This document shows positions 17,004 through 23,558 of a DNA stretch of 64,000 nucleotides, piece by piece (the first letter of the stretch is position 1; every line of letters starts with the position of its first letter). The position numbers were made by a program, and so were the translations under genes. This stretch comes from CALJUZ01 sp003387805. GTDB taxonomy: Bacteria > Bacillota > Limnochordia > Limnochordales > ZCTH02-B6. The notes under the pieces are model-generated. The model searched no databases and had not been told where the DNA came from. It was given only the letters and a program-made list of their open reading frames with translations. Where the stretch lies: the NCBI GenBank assembly GCA_937975235.1, contig CALJUZ010000066.1, positions 16,650-80,649 on the forward strand, in the 5' to 3' direction.

Positions 17004-17359
17004 GCCGACCCTTCCCCCTTTGCCACGGCCAGCGCTTCCCTCTGCGTGGCGGCCACGTGCATCACCCGCCATGCGCCGGCCATAGCCAGCGTCCGGTGCA
17101 CGTGCGGGCGCGTCCCGAAGGCCACCACCCGGCCGGCCGTCGAGTGGCTGACGTCCCGGCAGCGGGCGAGGATGGCCCCGACGCCCGCGCTGTCGATAAA
17201 AGTCAGCCCACGCAAGTCCAGGATCAGGTGCCGCGGCCGCGGCGGCGCCTCCCACGCTCGGCGCACTTCGGAGCGAAACAGCTCCGCCGTGCGCAAGTCC
17301 AGCTCGCCCGTCATGCGGACGATGAGGCTGTCTTGTGACCGCCGCGTCGCGATGAGCAC
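17000..17359 (-). CDS. spoIIAA: Anti-sigma F factor antagonist SpoIIAA
   Basis: This is a STAS-domain protein of 119 residues (Bacillus: 117). The phosphorylatable serine lies in the conserved loop LTFIDSAGVGAILARC. Its unphosphorylated form releases SigF from SpoIIAB in the forespore. I choose the GTG at 17359 because GGGGAGGTG ends five bases upstream; an earlier GTG overlaps that ribosome site. It is the first gene of the spoIIA operon, 22 bases downstream of the predicted transcription start from the sigma-H promoter. Confidence 0.92.
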   Translation of the reverse strand: MLIATRRSQDSLIVRMTGELDLRTAELFRSEVRRAWEAPPRPRHLILDLRGLTFIDSAGVGAILARCRDVSHSTAGRVVAFGTRPHVHRTLAMAGAWRVMHVAATQREALAVAKGEGSA

Positions 17360-17387
17360 CCGCCGCACCTCCCCGGATTATGGTGAG

Positions 17388-17417
17388 AATATTCGCTTAT
17401 TTCTGTCCTAATCCTGC
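17388..17417 (-). promoter_or_regulatory. Sigma-H promoter of the spoIIA operon
   Basis: On the minus strand GCAGGATTA (complement of 17409-17417) and AGCGAATAT (complement of 17389-17397) are separated by 11 bases. Both fit the Bacillus sigma-H consensus RnAGGAWWW-N11/12-RnnGAATWW at every defined position. The site lies between dacF and spoIIAA, where Bacillus has its sigma-H/Spo0A-controlled promoter. A partial Spo0A-box core (TTTGTC, complement of 17448-17453) lies about 35 bases upstream, in the dacF coding end; I regard it as weak. Confidence 0.75.
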
Positions 17418-17428
17418 CGCCGGGCCGC

Positions 17429-18682
17429 CTAATTCGCGCCGGCCGCGGACAAACTTTGCAGCAGCCGGCCCGCGGTGCGCACCACGATGGTCCACCACGA
17501 GCCCCGCGGCACCGCCGTCTTGACGACCACGTCCACGGCGCCCTCTTCCCGGCCGTCCACCACGGCCACCACTTCCCCGATGACCGCCCCCGCCTCCAGC
17601 GGCGCCAGCAGCCGGTCCGGCAGCGCCGTGCGCCGCTCGATGCGCACGTCGGCGCCCCGGGGCACCGTCACGTGCAGCGCGTCCTTCGCCACGGTGTCCA
17701 CCGCGTCCAGCTCCCCTTTGGCCACGGGAACCCGGGCCACCGGTTCGTCCTCGTCCACCACCAGCCGGGCCTCGTAGCGACGAAAGCCCCAGTTCAAAAG
17801 GGCCCGGATGTCCTCGTCCCGGGCCTGGATGGACGGCGCGCCCAGCACCACGGCGATGAGGTGCAGATCGTCCCGCACGGCGCTGGCGGCCAGGCAGTAG
17901 CCCGCCTCCCGGGTGTAGCCGGTCTTGATGCCGTTGGCGCCTTCGTAAAAGCGGAGCAGGGAGTTGCGGTTCCAGAACTCCCGCTCGTCCCGGGTGCCCA
18001 CCCGCACGCGATAGGGCCCGTACGTGGAGACGAGCTGCTCGAACATGGGCAGGGTGTAGCCGTAGCGGGAAATGAGGGCCACGTCGTAGGCCGACGTCAC
18101 GTGGCGGCGCCCCGCCATGCCCAAATCCTCCGGGGGCAGGCCCGACGCGTTGCTGAAATCGGTGTTCCGGGCGCCCAGGGCGCGGCTGCGCTCGTTGATG
18201 AGCGCGGCGAAGGCCTCCTCGCTGCCGGAGATGTGCTCGGCCACCGCGACGGCCGCGTCGTTGGCCGACTCCACGGCGATGCCGTAAAGCAAGTCCTCCA
18301 GCGTCATCAGCTCGCCGACTTCCAGATACACCTGCGTGCCGCCCATGCCGGCCGCCCGGGCGCTGGTGACCACCAGATCGTCCAGGGCGACGCGGCCGTC
18401 CCGCAGCGCTTCCAGGGCCACCACCAAGGTGAACACTTTGGTGACGCTGGCCGGCGGCAGCGGCTCGTGGGCGTTTTTCTCGTACAGCACGCGGCCGCTG
18501 CGGGCGTCCATGAGGACCGCGGCGCGCGACTGGATGGGCAGCTCGTCCTGCGCGAGGGCCCGGGGCGACAAGCCCGCCACCAGCGAAAGGGCCAGGAAAA
18601 CGAAAAACAGGGGGAAAAAGGCCGTGGGCACGGCTCGGGCGGCGGCCCGCCCGGCCCCACGGCGCGGCGCGGCGCAGCGCAT
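17429..18682 (-). CDS. dacF: D-alanyl-D-alanine carboxypeptidase DacF (S11 family)
   Basis: This 417-residue penicillin-binding protein trims the terminal D-Ala from peptidoglycan stem peptides. It has a signal peptide (hydrophobic FFPLFFVFLALSLVAGL, ending ALAQ), the catalytic SVTK (SxxK), SAN (SxN) and KTG motifs in order, and a C-terminal beta domain ending in a possible amphipathic membrane anchor. Placement directly upstream of spoIIAA matches Bacillus dacF, a sporulation-associated carboxypeptidase. ATG 18682 follows GAGGAGG by seven bases, but the start codon lies inside a perfect 15-bp inverted repeat (see 18672-18726). Confidence 0.93.
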   Translation of the reverse strand: MRCAAPRRGAGRAAARAVPTAFFPLFFVFLALSLVAGLSPRALAQDELPIQSRAAVLMDARSGRVLYEKNAHEPLPPASVTKVFTLVVALEALRDGRVALDDLVVTSARAAGMGGTQVYLEVGELMTLEDLLYGIAVESANDAAVAVAEHISGSEEAFAALINERSRALGARNTDFSNASGLPPEDLGMAGRRHVTSAYDVALISRYGYTLPMFEQLVSTYGPYRVRVGTRDEREFWNRNSLLRFYEGANGIKTGYTREAGYCLAASAVRDDLHLIAVVLGAPSIQARDEDIRALLNWGFRRYEARLVVDEDEPVARVPVAKGELDAVDTVAKDALHVTVPRGADVRIERRTALPDRLLAPLEAGAVIGEVVAVVDGREEGAVDVVVKTAVPRGSWWTIVVRTAGRLLQSLSAAGAN

Positions 18683-18726
18683 CGCACAGCCTCCTCTCCG
18701 GTAAACTCCTATGCGATGCGCTGCGC
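18672..18726 (-). promoter_or_regulatory. Inverted repeat enclosing the dacF ribosome-binding site
   Basis: A perfect 15-bp inverted repeat (18672-18686 and 18712-18726) is separated by 25 bases. In the mRNA the start codon of dacF is in the right arm, and the GAGGAGG ribosome site is in the loop. Folding would bury the AUG. This may limit dacF translation unless another factor opens it. The structure is read from the sequence; the regulatory role is inference. Confidence 0.55.
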
Positions 18727-18732
18727 GCGTAT

Positions 18733-18748
18733 CCCGTCCGCGGACGGG
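18733..18748. repeat. 16-bp perfect palindrome between pdp and dacF
   Basis: CCCGTCCGCGGACGGG is self-complementary with no loop. It directly follows the pdp stop on the minus strand. No T-run follows, so it is not a standard terminator. It could be an mRNA 3' stabiliser or an operator half-site pair. Confidence 0.35.
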
Positions 18749-18749
18749 C

Positions 18750-20060
18750 TCAGTCGGCGCTGACGCGGCGCAGAACCAGCGGCCTGGGCTCGGGCGGCCG
18801 GGGCCCGATGGAGAAGGCGGCGCGAATGCGCTCCGTCAGCGCCGCCGCGTCCTCCGGCCGCGCGGCGTGCACTTCGCACAGCACGTCGCCCGCCTCCACG
18901 CGGCTGCCGACTTTGGCGCGCAGCACCAGGCCCACGGCATGGTCGATCTCGTCGTCCTGCTTGCGGCGCCCCGCGCCCAGAAGCATGGTGACGTCGCCCA
19001 GCTCGTGGCCGTCGATGGCGTCAACCCAGCCGGACGCCCTCGCCTCCACCACCACCCGCACCGGGGCGGTGGGCAGCCTGGACGGATCGTCGATGAACGC
19101 CGGGTCGCCGCCCTGGTTTACCACCATTTCACGGAACTTCTCCAGCGCCCGCCCGCTGCGAATGGCTTCTCCCAGGCGGCGGCGGGCGTCCGTGGCGTCC
19201 TCGGCCACCTGCGCCAGCACCAGCATCTCCGTGCCCAGAGCCAGCGTCAGTTCCGTCAAGTCGTCGGGCCCCCGGCCTTGCAAGGTTTCCACGGCCTCTT
19301 TGACCTCCAGCGCGTTGCCGATGGCCCGGCCCAAAGGCTGATTCATGTCGGTGATCAGCGCGACGGTGCGGCGGCCGGCCCGGGTGCCGATGGACACCAT
19401 GGTCTCGGCCAGCTTCAGCGTGTCCTCGAACTTTTTCAGGAACGCGCCCCGGCCCGCCTTCACGTCCAGCACCAGGGCGTCCGCGCCCGCGGCCAGCTTC
19501 TTGCTCATGATGCTGGCCGCGATGAGCGGCACGCTTTCCACCGTGGCCGTCACGTCCCGCAGCTTGTACCATTTGCCGTCGGCGGGCGCGATGGCCGCGG
19601 TCTGGCCGATGACGGCCACTTTCAGCCGGTTGACGCTGTCGACGAACTGCTCGGGGGTCATGTAGACGCTAAAGCCGGGAATGGACTCCAGCTTGTCCAG
19701 CGTGCCGCCGGTATGGCCCAGCGCCCGGCCCGACATTTTGGCCACCGGCGCGCCGCAGGCGGCCACCAGCGGCGCCAGCACCAGCGTCGTCGTGTCGCCC
19801 ACGCCGCCGGTGGAGTGCTTGTCCACCTTGACGCCGTCGATGCCGCTCAAGTCGATGACGTCCCCCGACCGGGCCATGGCCAGCGTCAGCGCCGTCGTCT
19901 CCCGGTCGGTCATGCCCCGGAAAAAGACGGCCATCGTAAACGCGGACATCTGGTAGTCGGGGATGTCCCCTTTGGTAAAACCTTCAATCAAGAAGCGGAT
20001 CTCGGCCTCGGTCAGCTCGCCGCCGTCCCGCTTCTTCTTGATCAAGTCGTACATGCGCAT
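18750..20060 (-). CDS. pdp: Pyrimidine-nucleoside phosphorylase
   Basis: This 436-residue enzyme splits thymidine/uridine into the base and (deoxy)ribose 1-phosphate. The family signature (DKHSTGGVGDTTTLVLAP, with SGRALGHTGGTLDKLESI after it) is intact. The N-terminal alpha domain starts MRMYDLIKKKRDGGEL, and the C-terminal barrel-sandwich hybrid domain is present. ATG 20060 follows AAGGAGG by nine bases. It is directly downstream of deoB, which converts the deoxyribose 1-phosphate product to 5-phosphate, so the pair forms a nucleoside salvage unit. Confidence 0.95.
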   Translation of the reverse strand: MRMYDLIKKKRDGGELTEAEIRFLIEGFTKGDIPDYQMSAFTMAVFFRGMTDRETTALTLAMARSGDVIDLSGIDGVKVDKHSTGGVGDTTTLVLAPLVAACGAPVAKMSGRALGHTGGTLDKLESIPGFSVYMTPEQFVDSVNRLKVAVIGQTAAIAPADGKWYKLRDVTATVESVPLIAASIMSKKLAAGADALVLDVKAGRGAFLKKFEDTLKLAETMVSIGTRAGRRTVALITDMNQPLGRAIGNALEVKEAVETLQGRGPDDLTELTLALGTEMLVLAQVAEDATDARRRLGEAIRSGRALEKFREMVVNQGGDPAFIDDPSRLPTAPVRVVVEARASGWVDAIDGHELGDVTMLLGAGRRKQDDEIDHAVGLVLRAKVGSRVEAGDVLCEVHAARPEDAAALTERIRAAFSIGPRPPEPRPLVLRRVSAD

Positions 20061-20086
20061 GCGCCCACGCCTCCTTGCGGCGCCGC

Positions 20087-21271
20087 TCAGCGGCCCGTGA
20101 TTTCGGGCAGGAAGCTCGTGCCGATCTCGGGCGGCTCCACGCCGAAGAAGTCGGCCAGCGTCGCGGCCACGTCCGCGAACGTCTCCCGGGTGCCGAGGGC
20201 CACGCCCCGCCGGATGCCCGGCCCGTACACCAGCAGCGGCACGTATTCCCGCGAATGGTCCGTGCTGGGCGTCGTCGGGTCGATGCCGTGGTCGGCGGTC
20301 ACGATGAGCAGATCGTTGTCCCGCAGCTCGGCCATGAGTTCGGGCACCCGCGCGTCGAACTGCGACAGGCCCTCGGCCATGCCTTCGGGGTTGTTGCGGT
20401 GGCCCCACAGCATGTCGAAGTCGATGCAGTTGGCGAAGACCAGGCACGGCCCCTCCTCGGTCCGCAGCCGCTCGAGCACGCCGTCCACCGTGTCCATGTT
20501 GTCTTTCGTGTACCGTCCGGCGGCGATGCCGCGGCCGGCGAAAATGTCCATGATTTTCCCGACGGAAAACACCGGAATGCCTGCTTCGGCCAGGCGGTCC
20601 AGCAGCGTGGGCCGGGGCGGCGCCACGCTGAAGTCCCGCCGCCGCTCGGTGCGCCTAAAGCTGCCGGGCCGGCCCACGAAGGGCCGCGCGATGACCCGTC
20701 CCACCGCGTGCTCGCCCGTCAAAATCTCGCGGGCGATGCGGCACATCTCGTACAGCTCCTCCACCGGCACCACGTCTTCGTGGGCCGCGATCTGAAACAC
20801 GCTGTCGGCCGACGTGTACACGATGGGCCGGCCGGTGCGCAGGTGTTCCTCGCCCAGTTCCTCGATGATGACGGTCCCCGACGCGGGCTTGTTTCCCAGG
20901 ACTTTCCGGCCGATGGCCTCCTCGAACGGCTTGATGACTTCATCCGGAAAACCGTTCGGGTACGTGGGAAAGGGGCGCTCCAGATGCAAGCCGGCAATTT
21001 CCCAGTGGCCGGTGGTGGTGTCCTTGCCGGCCGAGCGCTCGGCCATGCGCCCGTAGCACGCCAGAGGCTCGTCCGCCGGCGGCACGCCGGGGATGAAGTC
21101 GATGTTGCCCAGGCCCAGCTTCTGCATGTTGGGCATGTGCAGGCCGCCCACCGCCTCGGCGGTGTTGCGGAGCGTGTTCGATCCTTCGTCGCCGTATTTG
21201 TGCGCGTCGGGCAGCTCGCCGATGCCGACGCCGTCCAGCACGATCAAGGCGACCCTTCCTGCTTTCGCCAT
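20087..21271 (-). CDS. deoB: Phosphopentomutase DeoB
   Basis: This 394-residue alkaline-phosphatase-superfamily mutase interconverts (deoxy)ribose 1- and 5-phosphate using two Mn ions. Motifs are the N-terminal LIVLDGVGIGELPDA (metal Asp), the phosphorylated Thr region GKDTTTGHWE, and late metal ligands in TADHGIDPTTPSTDHSRE. ATG 21271 follows GGAGG by seven bases. It is located between the spoIIM neighbourhood and pdp as in Bacillus (drm-pupG-dacF order), where it supports nucleoside recycling. Confidence 0.95.
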   Translation of the reverse strand: MAKAGRVALIVLDGVGIGELPDAHKYGDEGSNTLRNTAEAVGGLHMPNMQKLGLGNIDFIPGVPPADEPLACYGRMAERSAGKDTTTGHWEIAGLHLERPFPTYPNGFPDEVIKPFEEAIGRKVLGNKPASGTVIIEELGEEHLRTGRPIVYTSADSVFQIAAHEDVVPVEELYEMCRIAREILTGEHAVGRVIARPFVGRPGSFRRTERRRDFSVAPPRPTLLDRLAEAGIPVFSVGKIMDIFAGRGIAAGRYTKDNMDTVDGVLERLRTEEGPCLVFANCIDFDMLWGHRNNPEGMAEGLSQFDARVPELMAELRDNDLLIVTADHGIDPTTPSTDHSREYVPLLVYGPGIRRGVALGTRETFADVAATLADFFGVEPPEIGTSFLPEITGR

Positions 21272-21321
21272 GACTGCGCCTCCATGCGGCCGCCGAAAAA
21301 AACGGCGGCTAAGCTCTGTCT

Positions 21322-21540
21322 TTATATTATAAATTTCGGCGCCGCACGGAGGACTACCTGCACCGCTCCCGCGGCGCCCGCGGTCACCGGCGCCCCGGGC
21401 GGCGTTTCGACGGCCGGGAGGGGCGGCATCAGCAGCCGCCGCAGCCAGAGCAGCGCCAAAAGGAGCGCCCCCGCGACGAGCAGCGCCCGCAGCACGGGCC
21501 CCAGGCGCCGCCGCCACTCCGGCAGCGAGATGACGTACAT
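21322..21540 (-). CDS. Small membrane protein in YqzK position
   Basis: The 72-residue product (ATG 21540; a GTG at 21549 is possible) has a basic N-terminus (EWRRRLG) and one Leu/Ala-rich membrane helix (LLVAGALLLALLWL). A short Pro/Ala tail with GAPVTAG follows. Its gene lies between spoIIM and deoB, exactly where Bacillus carries yqzK (DUF4227, also a roughly 70-residue single-helix protein). Similarity is of size, topology and position; I cannot claim sequence identity. Translation is coupled: its RBS and start overlap the spoIIM stop. Confidence 0.6.
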   Translation of the reverse strand: MYVISLPEWRRRLGPVLRALLVAGALLLALLWLRRLLMPPLPAVETPPGAPVTAGAAGAVQVVLRAAPKFII

Positions 21541-21545
21541 GGCCA

Positions 21546-22190
21546 TCACCTCGGCAGAAAAAGTCGCACCGCCGCGCTGAGCAGCACGGGCGACACGTAC
21601 GCTTCAACGAAGGCCGCGCCCACCAGGGCGGCGCCGCTGGCGGCCAGCACGGCCGCCGTCGCGAAAAACTGGTGCCCCGTGTTGATGTCGCGCCGGCCCA
21701 GCAGCAGCCGCCCCGCGGCCGCGGAGAACGCCACGGCCGCCGCGCCCGCGGCCACCACCGCCGGCGCGGCCAGCAGCGCCTGGGGCGCCAGCGCGGCCAC
21801 GGCCAGCGGGACGCCCCGCAGGAAAAAGCCGTCGACGAACAGCGCGGCGGCGAAGCCCAGCGCGAAGCCGCGCGCGAACACGACGGCCAAGACCAAGGGC
21901 GCGCCGATGACGGACAGCCCGAAAAAACCAATGAGGACCGGGCCTTTCAGCACGTGCTCCGCGAGGGCGCTGCGCAGCACGTCCTCGGGCGGCGGCGGCG
22001 GGCCGCCGCCGGCCCGCTCCATCAGCGTCCGCACTTCGCCCAGCAGCGCCGCGCGCCCCTCCTCGGCGATCCACGCGGGCGCCGCCGCGCCCGCGGCCAC
22101 GCCCGCGGCGAACGCCAAGAAGGCCAGGGCGTGCGACGCGGCCCGCCGGCGCACGTATCCCCGCAGCGCTTCCCCGAAGCGGCCGCCCAT
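21546..22190 (-). CDS. spoIIM: Stage II sporulation protein M (SpoIIM)
   Basis: This 214-residue integral membrane protein has the same length as Bacillus SpoIIM. It has an N-terminal helix (ALAFLAFAAGVAAGAAAPAW), a soluble loop, and four further hydrophobic segments, including VLAVVFARGFALGFAA and a C-terminal VSPVLLSAAVRLFL. SpoIIM with SpoIID and SpoIIP forms the DMP complex that drives engulfment by remodelling septal peptidoglycan. ATG 22190 follows GGGAAGGTGGG. The gene lies downstream of DUF3866, a pairing seen in other spore formers. Confidence 0.88.
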   Translation of the reverse strand: MGGRFGEALRGYVRRRAASHALAFLAFAAGVAAGAAAPAWIAEEGRAALLGEVRTLMERAGGGPPPPPEDVLRSALAEHVLKGPVLIGFFGLSVIGAPLVLAVVFARGFALGFAAALFVDGFFLRGVPLAVAALAPQALLAAPAVVAAGAAAVAFSAAAGRLLLGRRDINTGHQFFATAAVLAASGAALVGAAFVEAYVSPVLLSAAVRLFLPR

Positions 22191-22312
22191 CCAACGCCCA
22201 CCTTCCCTGCCCTGTGGCGCCGCCTGGCGCAACGATATCTTTATGCCGGCCCGCAAAGGCTCATGCCGCCCGCCCGGGCCCCTTGCGCCGGAAGCCCCTT
22301 CGCGAAACCGCC

Positions 22313-23449
22313 TCATGACCGCCATTTCGCGCCCGCCGCCCGGTCCGCCGCCAGGAAGCCCGCGGCGGCCGCCGCCAAAAAAAGCGCCTCCTCCTGCCCG
22401 GGCCCCCGGCCCATGGAGCGCAGGGGCACGCCCGCCGCCGCGAGCCACTCCAGCGCGGCGCGGCCCCGGTGCTCCTCCACCACGTCGTGCCGGGCGTACA
22501 CGCCCGCGGCGGCCAGCTGCCGCCGGACCAATTCCCGCCGCGCGCAGGGCAGCCGCGGCAGCGCCAGCGTGCAGCGGCGCTGGGCCACCAGGCCGAAGGC
22601 GGTCAGCGTGTGGTGGCTGACGCCGCGATGCCGGGGCCGGGGGTCGGCAAAGCTGAGGCGAGGCGCCGCGAAGACGCGCCCGCCCAGCAGCGACGCCGCG
22701 TCCGCGTACTGGCCCACTTCCACCGCGGTGGTGCCGAAGGGCGTGCCGGTGCCCACCACGCCCGGGCCCATGCCGACCACGGCCGCGGCCGCGCCCAGCA
22801 CCCACCGGGCCGCCAGCAAACCCGAAAACAGCGTCACCGCCTCCACGTCGCCTCCCAGCGCGTGGCCCGCGGTGACGGTCTTGTCCACGACCCCCAGCCG
22901 CCGCAGGTCCCGGACCGTGTCGCTGAAGCCGATGGGCAGCGCGGCGCCGTCGGTCATGACGTACACGATGGTCGCGCCGGCCCCCAGCGCGAGGCGCAGC
23001 GCCGCGGCCGCGGGCGCCAGCTGGCTGTGCAGGGAAACGACCACTACCGGCATGCCGTCCAGATCCCGCCGGGAGGCCAGCACGTGGTGGTAGGGCGAGG
23101 CCTCTTCCTCCACCGCGGCCACCGGCGTCTGCAGCGGCGTGTAGCGGAGCTTCATGATATGCCCCCGGACGGGCCGCCCGCTCGCCCGTGGGCTCTCCGG
23201 CCGGCCCGCCCGGGCGGGGCGCCGTCCGGCCACGTGCACGACGAAGTCAAAACCTCCGGTGCCGAGACCCAGATCCACCGCGGCCGTGTTGAGAACCACC
23301 CGGTCGCCGGGCGCCGGTTTGGGCGCCAGCTGCTCGTACAGCAGCGCCCGGCGCACGGTGCCGTCCACGTCCACCGCCAGGCGCCAGACGCCGCCGCCCA
23401 GAGGGCGGCACTCCAGCACCACGCCTTCCGCCCGGTGCATGGAACCCAT
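22313..23449 (-). CDS. DUF3866 family protein
   Basis: This 378-residue protein of unknown function has an N-terminal small beta-barrel-like segment (RAEGVVLECRPLGGGVWRLA), then an alpha/beta region with HSQLAPAAAALRL, GATIVYVMTDGAALP, and a glycine-rich GMGPGVVGTGTPFGTTA. That pattern matches my memory of DUF3866, found beside spoIIM in clostridia. The glycine-rich stretch suggests nucleotide or cofactor binding, which is inference. ATG 23449 follows GGGAGGTG by seven bases. It is separated from pnp by a terminator, so it probably has its own promoter in the 23450-23482 gap, which I could not identify. Confidence 0.8.
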   Translation of the reverse strand: MGSMHRAEGVVLECRPLGGGVWRLAVDVDGTVRRALLYEQLAPKPAPGDRVVLNTAAVDLGLGTGGFDFVVHVAGRRPARAGRPESPRASGRPVRGHIMKLRYTPLQTPVAAVEEEASPYHHVLASRRDLDGMPVVVVSLHSQLAPAAAALRLALGAGATIVYVMTDGAALPIGFSDTVRDLRRLGVVDKTVTAGHALGGDVEAVTLFSGLLAARWVLGAAAAVVGMGPGVVGTGTPFGTTAVEVGQYADAASLLGGRVFAAPRLSFADPRPRHRGVSHHTLTAFGLVAQRRCTLALPRLPCARRELVRRQLAAAGVYARHDVVEEHRGRAALEWLAAAGVPLRSMGRGPGQEEALFLAAAAAGFLAADRAAGAKWRS

Positions 23450-23483
23450 GCCCGCGCACCTCCCGGGGCCGGTCCGCAAGCAA

Positions 23484-23519
23484 CAAAAAAAGCAGGTGAC
23501 TACTGCGCAGACACCTGCT
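23484..23519 (-). terminator. Rho-independent terminator after pnp
   Basis: An 8-bp stem AGCAGGTG/CACCTGCT (23491-23498 and 23512-23519) with a 13-base loop is followed on the minus strand by seven T residues (complement of 23484-23490). It ends the rpsO-pnp transcript 40 bases after the pnp stop. Confidence 0.85.
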
Positions 23520-23558
23520 CTCGCTTTACGCTAAATTATGCGGCACGCGCCCGGGCGA

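Noticed and set aside
22191..22312. Possible sigma-E promoter for spoIIM (CATAAAGAT as -10)
   Set aside because: Only part of the -10 matches CATACAnT and the -35 candidate is poor; kept out of the feature list.
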